Notes: generated by a model not told the origin, from the letters alone. 64,000 nucleotides of DNA from Okeania sp. KiyG1 (GCF_014132355.1 NZ_BLZO01000088.1:1-64000); one strand, 5' to 3'; shown: positions 9,981 through 21,920, numbered from the stretch's first letter. Made by a program: numbers and translations.

Positions 9981-11957
9981 TTAAAAATCACAACAAGACA
10001 AAACATTTAAATCAAGATCGTCGGCAAGAAAAGCAGCAATACTTTGTCTAACTGCGGAGCTACTATTACTAACAACATTCCCTTTCAAATACACAATTAA
10101 ATCTTTGACATACTCACAATACTTTTCCAATTCTCCAACTTCCTGAAAATTTAGAGGTCTAGCAAATATAAAATTCAGAAAATCAGTAAAAATCCATTTT
10201 GGCAAAACAGCTTGACGGTAATTTATTGGTAACTGAAAAGCAAAGCGATAAAGCAGAAATACTAAAATATGTTGCCAGAGATTTTTTGCGGAAAAATTGT
10301 TCTGTAGATTAACAACAAACTCTTTTTCAGAAGCAGTTAAAACTTCATTTTTTATCCCACTATTGAGCAGAAGTTTATAAATTTGACCTATTTCAGCTTG
10401 ATAAAAATATTTCAACTGTTCATTTGATAAACCTAACAACTTTTCAGCGAGTTGACGACGTAATTTACGGAGATTATTTAAAACCGACTCATTAGCAGGA
10501 AAGCGACGATATTGTTCCACCAAATTTGGCAGTTGAGAAAATTCTTGCTTGAGCAAAAAACCTAATTTTTTTCTAGCAGTTTCCTTCACTTCTGGAGCTA
10601 AAAAACTATAAACAGGATTCTCCAATATTTTCTGATAAAACCTTTGATAATCTTGAGGATTTTTCCCAGAAGTAAGATTAATTTGAGTTTGTTGGCGGGG
10701 ATGAATACGAAGTTGAGATAAAGGCTTATCCACAAATCCAATTTTATAATTTCCCATAATCCTCAACCACATATCTATATCTAATACTTGAGTCAAACTA
10801 GAGTCAAAAAGTCCGATTTTTTCAAAGACAGTTTTAGGAATTAATACTGTTGTTGGTTCCCCAATTTTATTCAGGCGATATTTCATTAAATTAGGGTCTA
10901 ATAATAAATATTTTCCTGACTGAATAGTTTTCAAATTTGACCAATCTTTGTGTAAATCTTGAGTACCACGATAAGCAGCTACACAAGTAGAATTATTTTC
11001 TGCACCAGGTTCTAAAATTACGCGACGGCGAGAAAATACTAAACCTATTTCTGAATCTTTTTCTGCTATTTTGACAAGTTCTTCAATACAGCTTTTTTCG
11101 AGCAAGTCATCCTGGAACAAGAATTTAATATATTTACCTCTGGCTTGGGAAATACAGAAGTTTAAATTTCCCACTAAGCCATAATTTTGATGGCAAATAA
11201 TCCGAAATTCTATTTGTGGATTTTCCGATTTTAATGATTTTGCTATTTCCAGGGTTTTGTCGGTGGAATTATCATCAGAAATTATAATTTCTAGGTTGGA
11301 GTAAGTTTGGGAAAGGGCACTATTAATTGCAGCTCTGATAAAATTTTCTCCGTTGTAAGTAGGGATACAAATACTAACAAGTGGAAATTTCTTACTTGGA
11401 GAAGACTGAAATAATTTTGTGGCTGGAATATTAGTAAAGTTTTCCGTGACTTGAGCAATATATTCGAGGCGAGTCTTGATTTTTTTACCCATAGTTTCTG
11501 GGCTGAGTAATGACTTAATATCTTCAGCAGCTTTTAATCCAATTTTTTGAGCTTGGTCAGAATTATTAAACACATATTTCATCAAATTGGCGCAATGTTC
11601 GATGTTAGGATTTGCCCAAATATCTCCTTGTTTATATGGTCCGTAATTATCAGCGATCGCTACTTTTTCATATTCGACTAAAAAGCTATTTCCCACATTC
11701 ATAAATTCAGTATTTGATGAATAGCCTGTGGCAATAACTGGTTTGCCATAAAACATTGCTTCTGCCATTGTTAAACCAAAGCCTTCGGCGCGATGTAGAG
11801 ATACATAACAATTGCAATGGTAAAGCAAGGCATTGATTTTTTCTTTGGATAAATATCCATCTATATGTTTAATATTTGGGAAGTCTCCGATACTATTTAT
11901 TAGCCGTGATTTATCTCTAGGAAATTTTTGAGAATTGGATGATTTTATCAGGAACAA
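9981..11957 (-). pseudogene. 3' part of the MT-GT4-GT2 gene: GT4 C-half plus GT2
   Basis: This frame holds the C-terminal half of a GT4 (GT-B) glycosyltransferase and a GT2 (GT-A) domain. The GT4 donor-site motif EGFGLTMAE (E-x7-E, about residues 59-67) and GKPVIATGYSSNTEF are present. From about residue 192 a GT2 domain starts (SICIPTYNGENFIRAAINSA, DDNST) with QDD near residue 283. A ~200-residue helical tail follows. The frame has no start of its own: its first codons (FLIKSSN) are mid-domain, and they continue the upstream frame after two ~1-nt deletions near 12030 and 11990. It was one gene with 11917-16182. As it stands, the GT4 domain is split. Confidence 0.8.
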
Positions 11958-14900
11958 AACATCTGGGTTTGAGTTTCCGAATGCTTTTTAAATGCAGCGA
12001 TGGTGGCGAGTGGATTTTTTCGTTCGAGACGACTAAAAAGTCAAAGATAAATAGAAAGATAAATTTTTCTGTTGGTAAACCTAGTTCTTTTCTACTAATT
12101 TTTGGAATTGGTAGAGAAATGCTGGGCATCATTTTTATTACAGGAATAGATGACACCATTGAGATAGATTCGGCACAATAATTACTGTAAGTCCAAATCT
12201 CGTGAAATGGCGTAAATGCTGTTATCCATTCTGGAGGAAATTTCGGAAGTTCCCACGCCCAAAAACCGATGTTATATTTATTGGTGAAATATTGTTTGAG
12301 AGTTGGTTTTTTGAGAAAGGTTTTGACTTCATTGGCGTTGACTTGAAATAGGTTGATTGGATGTGGATTTTCTTGGGTAAAATTTTGGTAGGTTTGGTCG
12401 GAGTTTCTATGGGGAGTGCTGATAATGTTGTTGATAACAAAGGGAATGTTTGTGGTTTCTACTGCTCGAAGTGTTGCTCTTACTCCTTCTCCTATTCCTA
12501 ATTCTCCTTTGACAAAACCTGCAATATTAATTCCCAATTTTTGAGGAGTTGTTGGAGTTGATAAAAGTTCGTTGATATCTGTAAATTTTTCTGGTTTTGG
12601 AGACATTTCTTCTTTCCTTATCACTGCTGTTTCTTGTTGTTGAAAAAATTTAGTTTTGTCTGAGAGTTGTTGAGATTTTTGAGTAGATTTTGGGATGTTA
12701 AGAGAATTTACTTCTTGATTTATCCTTTCTCCTTTTCCCTGGTGTAAAAATTCAGTTTTGTCTGAGAGTTGTTCAGATTTTTGGGTAGATATTGAGAGAT
12801 TGATAGAAATTTCTTCTTGATTTATCTTTTCTCCTTTTCCCTGGTGCAAGAATTCAGTTTTGTCTGAGAGTTGTTCGGATTTTTGGGTAGATGTTGGGAT
12901 GTTGAAAGAATTTACTTCTTGATTTATCCCTCCTCCTTCTTGTGGCTGAAAAAATTGAGTTTCATCTGAGAGTTGTTGAGATTTTGGAGTAGATTTTGGG
13001 ATATTAGAAGAATTTACTCCTTGATTTATCCCTCCTCCTTCTTGTGGCTGAAAAAATTCAGTTTCATCTGAGAGTTGTTGAGATTTTGGAGTAGATTTTG
13101 GGATATTAGAAGAATTTACTCCTTGATTTATCCCTCCTAGTTTTTGTTGCTGTAAAAATTGAGTTTCATCTGAGAGTTGTTGAGATTTTGGAGTAGATGT
13201 TGGGATGTTGAGAAGATTTAGTTCTTGATTTATCCCTCCTCCTTCTTGTGGCTGAAAAAATTGACCTTTATCTGAAAGTTCTTGAGATTTTTGAGTAGAT
13301 GTTGGGATGTTGAGAAGATTTAGTTCTTGATTTATCCCTTCTCCTTCTTGTGGCTGAAAAAATGCAGTTTCATCTGAAAGTGCTTGAAATTTTGGGGTAG
13401 ATTTTGGGAAATTGAGAGAATTTAGTTCTTGATTTATTCCTCCTCCTTCTTGTGGCTGAAAAAATGCAGTTTCATCTGAAAATGCTTGAGATTTTGGGGT
13501 AGATTTTGGGAGATTAAGAGAATTTAGTTCTTGATTTATACCTGCTGCTTTTCCCTGGTGTAAAAATTGACCTTTATCTGAAAGTTCTTGAGATTTTTGA
13601 GTAGATGTTGGGATGTTGAGAGAATTTAGTTCTTGATTTATCCCTCCTCCTTCTTGTGGCTGAAAAAATGCAGTTTCATCTGAAAGTGCTTGAGATTTTG
13701 GGGTAGATGTTGGGAAATTGAGAGAATTTAGTTCTTGATTTATTCCTCCTCCTTCTTGTGGCTGAAAAAATGCAGTTTCATCTGAAAGTGCTTGAGATTT
13801 TGGGGTAGATGTTGGGAAATTGAGAGAATTTAGTTCTTGATTTATTCCTCCTCCTTCTTGTGGCTGAAAAAATTGAGTTTCATCTGAAAATGCTTGAGAT
13901 TTTGGAGTAGATGTTGGGAAATTGAGAGAATTTAGTTCTTGATTTATCCCTCCTCCTTCTTGTAGCTGAAAAAATGCAGTTTCATCTGAAAATGCTTGAG
14001 ATTTTGGGGTAGATTTTGGGAAATTGAGAGAATTTAGTTCTTGATTTATCCCTCCTGCTTTTCCCTGGTGTAAAAATTGACCTTTATCTGAAAGTTCTTG
14101 AGATTTTTGAGTAGATGTTGGGATGTTGAGAGGATTTAATTCTTGATTTATCCCTCCTCCTTCTTGTGACTGAAAAAATTGACCTTTATCTGAAAGTTCT
14201 TGAGATTTTTGAGTAGATGTTGGGATGTTGAGAGGATTTAATTCTTGATTTATCCCTCCTCCTTCTTGTGACTGAAAAAATTGACCTTTATCTGAAAGTT
14301 CTTGAGATTTTTGAGTAGATGTTGGGATGTTGAGAAGATTTAGTTCTTGATTTATCCCTCCTCCTTCTTGTGGCTGAAAAAATTGAGTTTCATCTGAAAA
14401 TGCTTGAGATTTTGGAGTAGATGTTGGGATATTAGAAGAATTTACTCCTTGATTTATCCCTCCTCCTTCTTGTGGCTGTAAAAATTGAGTTTCATCTGAG
14501 AGTTGTTGAGATGTTTGGGTAGATGTTGGGAAATTGAGAGAATTTAGTTCTTGATTTATCCCTCCTCCTTCTTGTGGCTGAAAAAATGCAGTTTCATCTG
14601 AAAGTGCTTGAAATTTTGGGGTAGATGTTGGGAAATTGAGAGAATTTAGTTCTTGATTTATTCCTCCTCCTTCTTGTGGCTGAAAAAATGCAGTTTCATC
14701 TGAAAGTGCTTGAAATTTTGGGGTAGATTTTGGGAAATTGAGAGAATTTAGTTCTTGATTTATTCCTCCTCCTTCTTGTGGCTGAAAAAATTGAGTTTCA
14801 TCTGAAAATGCTTGAGATTTTGGAGTAGATTTTGGGAAATTGAGAGAATTTAGTTCTTGATTTATCCCTCCTCCTTCTTGTAGCTGAAAAAATGCAGTTT

Positions 14901-16182
14901 CATCTGAAAATGCTTGAGATTTTGGGGTAGATTTTGGGAGATTAAGAGAATTTAGTTCTTGATTTATACCTGCTGCTTTTCCCTGGTGTAAAAATTGACC
15001 TTTATCTGAAAGTTCTTGAGATTTTTGAGTAGATGTTGGGATGTTGAGAGGATTTAATTCTTGATTTATCCCTCCTCCTTCTTGTGACTGAAAAAATTCA
15101 GTTTCATCTGAAAGTAGTTGATATTTTTGAGTAGATGTTGGGATGTTGAGAGGATTTAGTTCTTGATTTATCCCTTCTCCTTCTTGTGGCTGAAAAAATG
15201 CAGTTTCATCTGAAAGTAGTTGATATTTTTGGGTAGATGTTGGGAGGTTGAGAGAAATTTCTTCTTGATTTATACCTGCTGCTTTTCCCTTGTGTAAAAA
15301 TTGACCTTTATCTGAAAGTTGTTCAGATTTTCGCGTAGATTTTGGGGTGTTGAAATAATTTACTTCTTCCTTCTTGCCTCCTCCTTCTTCCTTGCCTAAA
15401 ATTATCTCGAATGTTTTGAGATAATCCCGATTTTGTCTAAGAATTTTTCGGAGATTTTCCGCATCATATTTTAAGAGTGCTTCACAAAAAGCTGGAGAGA
15501 TTTTTTTCTCCGTTAATAAATGGAGTGATGAGTAGTTAGTATAAAAATTGAGGTGAAATTTCTGAGCAATAATTTGGAGAGATTTAACTGTATATATAGA
15601 TATGTGCTGACCTTCATCCGTAGCGTAGTACCACCACTGATTAGGTTTAGGATTGTTTGACGGTAATATTTCTGTGCTGAAAAGAATATTTTGGGAGTAA
15701 TTTAAAATTTCTCGAATATCAGAAATAGGATTAACTAAATGTTCTAGTAACTCAAAAGCAGTAACTAACTCATATTTTTGGTTTGGAGTAGCTTTAAAGT
15801 TTTGGGCAAATAGATTTTCACAGTATTTGTCTTGCCAATAAAACTTGTATTTAATATCGCGCATCAATCTCACAAATAAACCATATCCTCCACCGAAGTC
15901 GAGGAATTTTTTCTCTGAGTCAAACAGTCGATCAATAATATTCTTTGTAATTTGAGATAACATCAAATTTCTAAAGATTAAACCCTCATCACTAGAGGCG
16001 ATCGCTTGAGAATAAGCTTCACTTAACCAGTAAGGATATTCTGTTTGGATAAAGTTGCAGTTTTGACATTGAAAGTAATCGATTTTATATTTTTTGTTGA
16101 GGATATGAGCTTCAGCAAATTTTAAAGAAATAGACTCACATATTTTGCATTTCATCATCTGTTTGTATCTAGGTTTGTTCAT
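11917..16182 (-). CDS. Methyltransferase-(34-aa repeat)-GT4 N-half, truncated by frameshift
   Basis: The N-terminus has two CxxC pairs (residues 12-15 and 39-42), as in zinc-ribbon sugar C-methyltransferases. A class I SAM domain follows with motif FLDFGGGYG (about 93-100) and FELLEHLVNP. Residues about 270-1188 are 26 full tandem units of a 34-residue repeat (INQELNSLN.PTSTPK...), rich in Q, S, N and G. After it comes the N-half of a GT4 domain (GINIAGFVKGELGIGEGVR...), up to FDF, where the frame is lost. The original product joined methylation and two glycosyl transfers on one ~2070-residue chain. No strong ribosome site is seen before ATG 16182. Expected cytoplasmic, in surface glycan synthesis. 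Confidence 0.8.
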   Translation of the reverse strand: MNKPRYKQMMKCKICESISLKFAEAHILNKKYKIDYFQCQNCNFIQTEYPYWLSEAYSQAIASSDEGLIFRNLMLSQITKNIIDRLFDSEKKFLDFGGGYGLFVRLMRDIKYKFYWQDKYCENLFAQNFKATPNQKYELVTAFELLEHLVNPISDIREILNYSQNILFSTEILPSNNPKPNQWWYYATDEGQHISIYTVKSLQIIAQKFHLNFYTNYSSLHLLTEKKISPAFCEALLKYDAENLRKILRQNRDYLKTFEIILGKEEGGGKKEEVNYFNTPKSTRKSEQLSDKGQFLHKGKAAGINQEEISLNLPTSTQKYQLLSDETAFFQPQEGEGINQELNPLNIPTSTQKYQLLSDETEFFQSQEGGGINQELNPLNIPTSTQKSQELSDKGQFLHQGKAAGINQELNSLNLPKSTPKSQAFSDETAFFQLQEGGGINQELNSLNFPKSTPKSQAFSDETQFFQPQEGGGINQELNSLNFPKSTPKFQALSDETAFFQPQEGGGINQELNSLNFPTSTPKFQALSDETAFFQPQEGGGINQELNSLNFPTSTQTSQQLSDETQFLQPQEGGGINQGVNSSNIPTSTPKSQAFSDETQFFQPQEGGGINQELNLLNIPTSTQKSQELSDKGQFFQSQEGGGINQELNPLNIPTSTQKSQELSDKGQFFQSQEGGGINQELNPLNIPTSTQKSQELSDKGQFLHQGKAGGINQELNSLNFPKSTPKSQAFSDETAFFQLQEGGGINQELNSLNFPTSTPKSQAFSDETQFFQPQEGGGINQELNSLNFPTSTPKSQALSDETAFFQPQEGGGINQELNSLNFPTSTPKSQALSDETAFFQPQEGGGINQELNSLNIPTSTQKSQELSDKGQFLHQGKAAGINQELNSLNLPKSTPKSQAFSDETAFFQPQEGGGINQELNSLNFPKSTPKFQALSDETAFFQPQEGEGINQELNLLNIPTSTQKSQELSDKGQFFQPQEGGGINQELNLLNIPTSTPKSQQLSDETQFLQQQKLGGINQGVNSSNIPKSTPKSQQLSDETEFFQPQEGGGINQGVNSSNIPKSTPKSQQLSDETQFFQPQEGGGINQEVNSFNIPTSTQKSEQLSDKTEFLHQGKGEKINQEEISINLSISTQKSEQLSDKTEFLHQGKGERINQEVNSLNIPKSTQKSQQLSDKTKFFQQQETAVIRKEEMSPKPEKFTDINELLSTPTTPQKLGINIAGFVKGELGIGEGVRATLRAVETTNIPFVINNIISTPHRNSDQTYQNFTQENPHPINLFQVNANEVKTFLKKPTLKQYFTNKYNIGFWAWELPKFPPEWITAFTPFHEIWTYSNYCAESISMVSSIPVIKMMPSISLPIPKISRKELGLPTEKFIFLFIFDFLVVSNEKIHSPPSLHLKSIRKLKPRCFVPDKIIQFSKIS
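12622..15273 (-). repeat. 26 x 102-nt in-frame tandem repeat
   Basis: The period is exactly 102 nt (34 codons) over 2652 nt, with one more degenerate unit on the 5' side. Units differ by codon-level swaps: QGKAAG or PQEGGG endings, SDKGQF or SDETAF centres. Variant blocks recur in order, so the array grew by block duplications. No insertions or deletions break the frame inside the array, although the gene is frameshifted downstream of it. Confidence 0.95.
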
Positions 16183-16340
16183 TGTCTTAATATTTATATT
16201 GGTTAAGTCTAACAGATTTGACTATCTATATATAAATAAGCGATCGCTTATCTATCTGTCTCAGTAAAAGAGGAGTTATATAGAAGAAGTTCTCATCATT
16301 TTACTTGTATGAGAGCAACTAAGTATATCCACATTATTTT

Positions 16341-19110
16341 CCGAGGGTAATTGATTTTTTTGTCTCTGTGAGAGTTAGGGTTTAAATATATATGTCACCT
16401 AACTTTTGACTGTAGAAAAAAGAAAAATCTCGCCAAATTTCCAAATCTACTACTCTATATATAGATATATGGGAGGTGGTTGGGTGTTGTTGTTAATTTT
16501 CTCTAGTAGAACTGAAAATATTTCATTCCCACTCAATTTTTTCTGGTTAAAAGTTGGGTTCTCTCAGAATTTGAATGACTGTGAGTTGTTGATTTTCTCT
16601 AGATTACTTTCGGAGGGTAATTGATTTTTTTATTTCTCGGTGAGAGTCATGGGTTAAATGCATATATCTGACTGGTACTCTCCTAACAATATCTGTGACT
16701 ATCCCTGTTTTTGACTTTAGAAAAATCTTGCAAAATTCCAAAATATACTGCTCTGTATATATAGATGTATAGAGAGTGCTTGGACTTTGTTATTAATTTT
16801 CTTCGGTAGAGCTGAAAATATCTCATTCCCACTCAAATTTTTCTGGTTAAAAGTTGAGTTCTCTCAGAATTTGAATGGCTGTGAATTGTTGATTTTCTCT
16901 AGATTACTTTCGGAGGGTAACTTATTTTTTTTCTCTGTGAGAGTCAGAGTTTAAATATATACCTCACCTGACTTTTGACTGTAGAAAAAATCAAAATATC
17001 GCCAAATTTACAAATATACTGCTCTACATATATAGATGTATAGAGATTACTTAGATTTGGTAGTTAATTTTCTTTAGTGGTGTTGAAAGTATCTCATTCC
17101 TACTCACATTTTTCGGGTTAAAAGTTGGGTTCTCTCAGAATTTGAATGACTGTGAGTTGTTGATTTTATCTAGATTACTTTCGGAGGATAATTGATTTTT
17201 TTTTGCTCCTTGGTGAGAGTTAGGGTTTAAATATATCTGTCGTCTGACTCTTGACTGTAGAAAAAATCAAAATATCGCCAAATTTTCCAATATATATATA
17301 GATGTATAGAGATTACTTAGATTTGGTAGTTAATTTTCTTTAGTGGTGTTGAAAGTATCTCATTCCTACTCACATTTTTCGGGTTAAAAGTTGGGTTCTC
17401 TCAGAATTTGAATGACTGTGAGTTGTTGATTTTCTCTAGATTACTTTCGGAGGGTAATTGATTTTTTTGCTCCTTGGTGAGAGTTAGGGTTTAAATATAT
17501 CTGTCATCTGACTCTTGACTGTAGAAAAAATCAAAATATCGCCAAATTTTCCAATATATAATATATAGATGTATAGAGAGTACTTAGATTTGGTAGTTAA
17601 TTTTCTTTAGTGGTGTTGAAAGTATCTCATTCCTACTCACATTTTTCTGGTTAAAAGTTGGGTTCTCTCAGAATTTGAATGACTGTGAGTTGTTGATTTT
17701 CTCTAGATTACTTTCGGAGGGTAATTGATTTTTTTATTTCTCGGTGAGAGTCATGGGTTAAATGTATATATCTGACTGGTACTCTCCTAACAATATCTGT
17801 GACTATCCCTGTTTTTGACTTTAGAAAAATCTTGCAAAATTCCAAAATATACTGATCTGTATATATAGATGTATATAGATGTATAGAGAGTGCTTGGACT
17901 TTGTTATTAATTTTCTTCGGTAGAGCTGAAAATATCTCATTCCCACTCAAATTTTTTCTGGTTAAAAGTTGAGTTCTCTCAGAATTTGAATGGCTGTGAA
18001 TTGTTGATTTTCTCTAGATTACTTTCGGAGGGTAATTGATTTTTTTCTCTTGGCGAGAGCTAGGGTTTTAATAGATGTCTCATCTGACTTTTGACTGTAG
18101 AAAAAATCAAAATATCGCCAAATTTACAAATATACTGCTCTACATATCATAGATTTATAGAGAGTGCTTGGAATTTGTGATTAATTTTCTTCGGTGAAGT
18201 TGAAGATATCTTATTCCCACTCAAATTTTTTCTGGTTAAAAGTTGAGTTATCTCAGAATTGTAATGGCTGTGAATTGTTGATTTTCTCTAGATTACTTTC
18301 GGAGGGTAATTGATTTTTTTCTCTTGGTGAGAGCTAGGGTTTAAATATATCTGTCATCTGACTCTTGACTGTAGAAAAAATCAAAATATCGCCAAATTTA
18401 CAAATATACTGCTCTACATATATACATGTATAGAGAGTGCTTGGAATTTGTGATTAATTTTCTTCGGTGAAGTTGAAGATATCTTATTCCCACTCAAATT
18501 TTTTCTGGTTAAAAGTTGAGTTCTCTCAGAATTGTAATGGCTGTGAATTGTTGATTTTCTCTAGATTACTTTCGGAGGGTAATTGATTTTTCTCTTGGTG
18601 AGAGCTAGGGTTTAAATATATCTGTCATCTGACTCTTGACTGTAGAAAAAATCAAAATATCGCCAAATTTACAAATATACTGCTCTACATATATACATGT
18701 ATAGAGAGTGCTTGGAATTTGTGATTAATTTTCTTCGGTGAAGTTGAAGATATCTTATTCCCACTCAAATTTTTTCTGGTTAAAAGTTGAGTTCTCTCAG
18801 AATTGTAATGGCTGTGAATTGTTGATTTTCTCTAGATTACTTTCGGAGGGTAATTGATTTTTTTCTCTTGGTGAGAGCTAGGGTTTAAATATATCTGTCA
18901 TCTGACTCTTGACTGTAGAAAAAATCAAAATATCACCAAATTTGCAAATATACTGCTCTACATATATACATGTATAGAGAGTGCTTGGAATTTGTGATTA
19001 ATTTTCTTCGGTGAAGTTGAAGATATCTTATTCCCACTCAAATTTTTTCTGGTTAAAAGTTGAGTTCTCTCAGAATTTAAACGTCGGAGAGTAATTAATT
19101 TTTTATCCCT
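16341..19110. repeat. ~270-bp non-coding tandem array
   Basis: The marker CGGAGGGTAA (with variants) recurs at about 16341, 16611, 16911, 17182, 17449, 17715, 18026, 18300, 18573, 18844 and 19084, with spacings of 240-311 bp, mostly 266-274. Each unit has GGTGAGAG, TTGACTGTAGAAAAA, a TATATAGATGTATAGAG palindromic patch, GGTTAAAAGTTG and TCTCTCAGAAT. No shared ORF runs through the units. The array starts about 160 bp upstream of the 16182 gene start. An AACTGAT heptamer run at 19168-19212 follows. Confidence 0.9.
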
Positions 19111-19307
19111 CGGTGAAAATCATGGGTTAAATATATATATCTGACTTGCACTCTCATAACAATATCTGTGACAACTGATAACTGATAACTGATAACTGAT
19201 AACTGATAACTGAAATGACTATCCCTATTTTTGACTTTAGAAAAATCTCGAAAAATTCAAAAATATACTCTTATATAGATTATGGTAGATGGTTGGGCTT
19301 TGTTGTT

Positions 19308-20075
19308 GATTTTCTGTAGATAAATTTCGGAGGGTGACTTACTTTTTTGTCTCAGTAGGAGTCATAGATAAAATATAAAATATATAGCAGTCCCCATTAC
19401 TGTATTTGATATATCAAAAGCTAAAAACTCAGACAATGCCAGATTTTTCTCCTTCTTCCTTATTCCTTCTTCCTGATTATTGAAAAGTTTTTGAGAAGTT
19501 GATTTTCTGTAGATAAATTTCGGAGGGTGACTTACTTTTTGTCTCAGTAGGAGTCATAGATAAAATATAAAATATATAGCAGTCCCCATTACTGTATTTG
19601 ATATATCAAAAGCTAGAAACTCAGACAATGCCAGATTTTTCTCCTTCTTCCTTCTTCCTTCTTCCTGATTATTGAAAAGTTTTTGAGAAGTTGATTTTCT
19701 GTAGATAAATTTCGGAGGGTGACTTACTTTTTTGTCTCAGTAGGAGTCATAGATAAAATATAAAATATATAGCAGTCCCCATTACTGTATTTGATATATC
19801 AAAAGCTAGAAACTCAGACAATGCCAGATTTTTCTCCTTCTTCCTTCTTCCTTCTTCCTGATTATTGAAAAGTTTTTGAGAAGTTGATTTTCTGTAGATA
19901 AATTTCGGAGGGTGACTTACTTTTTGTCTCAGTAGGAGTCATAGATAAAATATAAAATATATAGCAGTCCCCATTACTGTATTTGATATATCAAAAGCTA
20001 GAAACTCAGACAATGCCAGATTTTTCTCCTTCTTCCTTCTTCCTTCTTCCTTCTTCCTTCTTATTGAAAAGTTTT
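19308..20075. repeat. ~192-bp non-coding tandem array, 4 copies
   Basis: GATTTTCTGTAGATAAATTT recurs at 19308, 19501, 19693 and 19885 (193, 192, 192 bp). Units share GGAGTCATAGATAAAATATA, AGCAGTCCCCATTACTG, AATGCCAGATTTTTC and a CTTCTTC heptamer run that varies in length between units. Near identity points to recent expansion. The array ends about 40 bp before the next gene. Confidence 0.9.
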
Positions 20076-20115
20076 TAAGAAATGGTATTATTTTGAGCAG
20101 CTTAAATTAAAGAAA

Positions 20116-21813
20116 ATGACTCAGACTAGATTTAATTCTTCAGAAAATTCCATTCACCAAGAACTTCTAAAATTTATACCCGCTGATGCTAAACTTATTA
20201 TCGAATTTGGCTGTGGTAATGGCACAATAGCTTCTCAATATAAACAGATTAATCCTCACTGTTATTATATTGCCATTGAATCTAATCCAGACTTTGCTAA
20301 AAATTCTGTCTTACAAGTAGATAAAATTGTAGTAGGAAATTTACAACAAAATATTTCTACTCTAAATATCCAACCAGAAACAGTAGACTGTCTGATTTAT
20401 GGTTTAGATTTAATGGCGATCGCTCACCCGACTGCAGTTTTGAAATATCATCAAAGTTGGTTAAAAAATAATGGTCAAGTTTTGGCTATTGTACAAAATG
20501 TACAGCATTGGCGCAGAATTTTTAATTTGCTTAAGGGTGGTTGGGAAAATTCGGAAATAATTCGTCATTGGTTTACTCTGGAAAGTCTCAAGTCATGTTT
20601 CGCTAATGCAGGTTTACAAGTATATGAAATACAAACTCGTGGTGAAAAAGGAGAGGAGTTTCAACAGTTTCTCCAAGTAACTGAAGGTCTGGTTTATGCT
20701 TTGGGTTTGGACTCAAAAAAGTTTGCTACTCAGACCGCTGCTGAATATTTCATTGCACGCGCTACCAAATCCCCTATTCCTCCCCGGAGATTATTAATTC
20801 AAACGATAATTATGGACCCGAAAGTTTGTGGTACTGTCAGAGTTTTGGAACCCGACCGCTTTAGCGCTACTATTCCTGGGGTGAGAACTTTTTCTGCTGC
20901 GAAAACTGCTGACTTAAATATAGGGTTGCCTCAAGAAGAAAAGGTGTTTATCTGGCAACGCACAATTTTAAATTATCCGTCTGACTTTCATAAACTTAAG
21001 TCTTTGCTGGAAAAGGATTATTTGATTGTGGCTGAAATTGATGATAATCCGTTACGTCGTCCTGAATATGCTGAAAATAATTATCTTAGCTATCGTGGCT
21101 GTCACTGTGTACAAACTTCTACCCCATCCCTAGCTAATTTTTTACGCCAATATAACCCCAACGTTGTAGTTTTTCACAATCAACTGGCTAGAATAGTACC
21201 CCTATATGAGCGCACACTTTCCCATAATAAATATCTTACCATATTTTTCGGAGCTGTCAACAGGGAAGCAGACTGGAAAGAAATTATGCCAATAATCAAT
21301 CAAGTATTGTCAGATTATCAAGATAAAATTAGGTTCAAAGTCATCCACGATAAGTTATTTTTTGAAAGTTTAAATACAGCCAATAAAGAATTTTATCCAT
21401 TTTGTAATTATGATAAGTATCTAGAGATTCTTGGTAGTTGTGACCTTAGTTTATTACCTTTAAATGACAACCAAATTAATCAAATGAAATCTGACTTAAA
21501 ATTTGTTGAATGTGCAGGTTATGGAGTAGCTGTGCTTGCTAGTCCAATAGTTTATCAATATTCAATTATTGATGGTAAAACTGGTTTAATTTATCATTCT
21601 GTTTCAGATTTTGCCAGAAAATTTAGACAACTAATAACTGATGAAAATCTCAGAAAAAGAATAGCAATTAACGCTTATGATTGGGTAAAAAATAATCGTT
21701 TACTTTGTCAAAATTATCGTCAGCGCCGTGATTGGTATCTGCAAATGCGAGATGAATTACCGCGTTTAAATAAAGAGTTAAAAAGTCGTGTTCCAGAATT
21801 ATTTGATGATTAA
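20116..21813 (+). CDS. Methyltransferase-glycosyltransferase fusion
   Basis: The protein has 565 residues. The N-terminal ~200 form a class I SAM methyltransferase with motif I IIEFGCGNG (about 28-36) and a later LKNNGQVLAIVQNVQHW strand. The C-terminal ~330 residues look like a GT-B glycosyltransferase half: LIVAEIDDNPLRR, VVVFHN, SLLPLNDN and FVECAGYGVAVLASP, where a single Glu replaces the usual E-x7-E. The substrate cannot be named. It lies alone on the plus strand between long repeat arrays; no ribosome site is evident before ATG 20116. It may be driven by sequence inside or near the 192-bp array, but no promoter is certain. Confidence 0.8.
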   Translation: MTQTRFNSSENSIHQELLKFIPADAKLIIEFGCGNGTIASQYKQINPHCYYIAIESNPDFAKNSVLQVDKIVVGNLQQNISTLNIQPETVDCLIYGLDLMAIAHPTAVLKYHQSWLKNNGQVLAIVQNVQHWRRIFNLLKGGWENSEIIRHWFTLESLKSCFANAGLQVYEIQTRGEKGEEFQQFLQVTEGLVYALGLDSKKFATQTAAEYFIARATKSPIPPRRLLIQTIIMDPKVCGTVRVLEPDRFSATIPGVRTFSAAKTADLNIGLPQEEKVFIWQRTILNYPSDFHKLKSLLEKDYLIVAEIDDNPLRRPEYAENNYLSYRGCHCVQTSTPSLANFLRQYNPNVVVFHNQLARIVPLYERTLSHNKYLTIFFGAVNREADWKEIMPIINQVLSDYQDKIRFKVIHDKLFFESLNTANKEFYPFCNYDKYLEILGSCDLSLLPLNDNQINQMKSDLKFVECAGYGVAVLASPIVYQYSIIDGKTGLIYHSVSDFARKFRQLITDENLRKRIAINAYDWVKNNRLLCQNYRQRRDWYLQMRDELPRLNKELKSRVPELFDD

Positions 21814-21920
21814 ATAAGCGGTCAGCACTCAGCACTCAGCAATCAGTAGGATAGAACTCCGTTCCGCTTCGCGTTTTCCTGCGGAATGCTGCGCAAACAT
21901 GTAGCGCACCGAAACATTTT

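Noticed and set aside
12622-15273. Possible CRISPR array
   Set aside because: The 102-nt units are contiguous and similar along their whole length, in frame with a protein, with no unique spacers and no cas genes nearby.
16341-19110. Possible CRISPR or clustered ncRNA genes in the ~270-bp array
   Set aside because: Units are near-identical end to end without variable spacers. No known ncRNA fold could be recognised; kept as a plain repeat.
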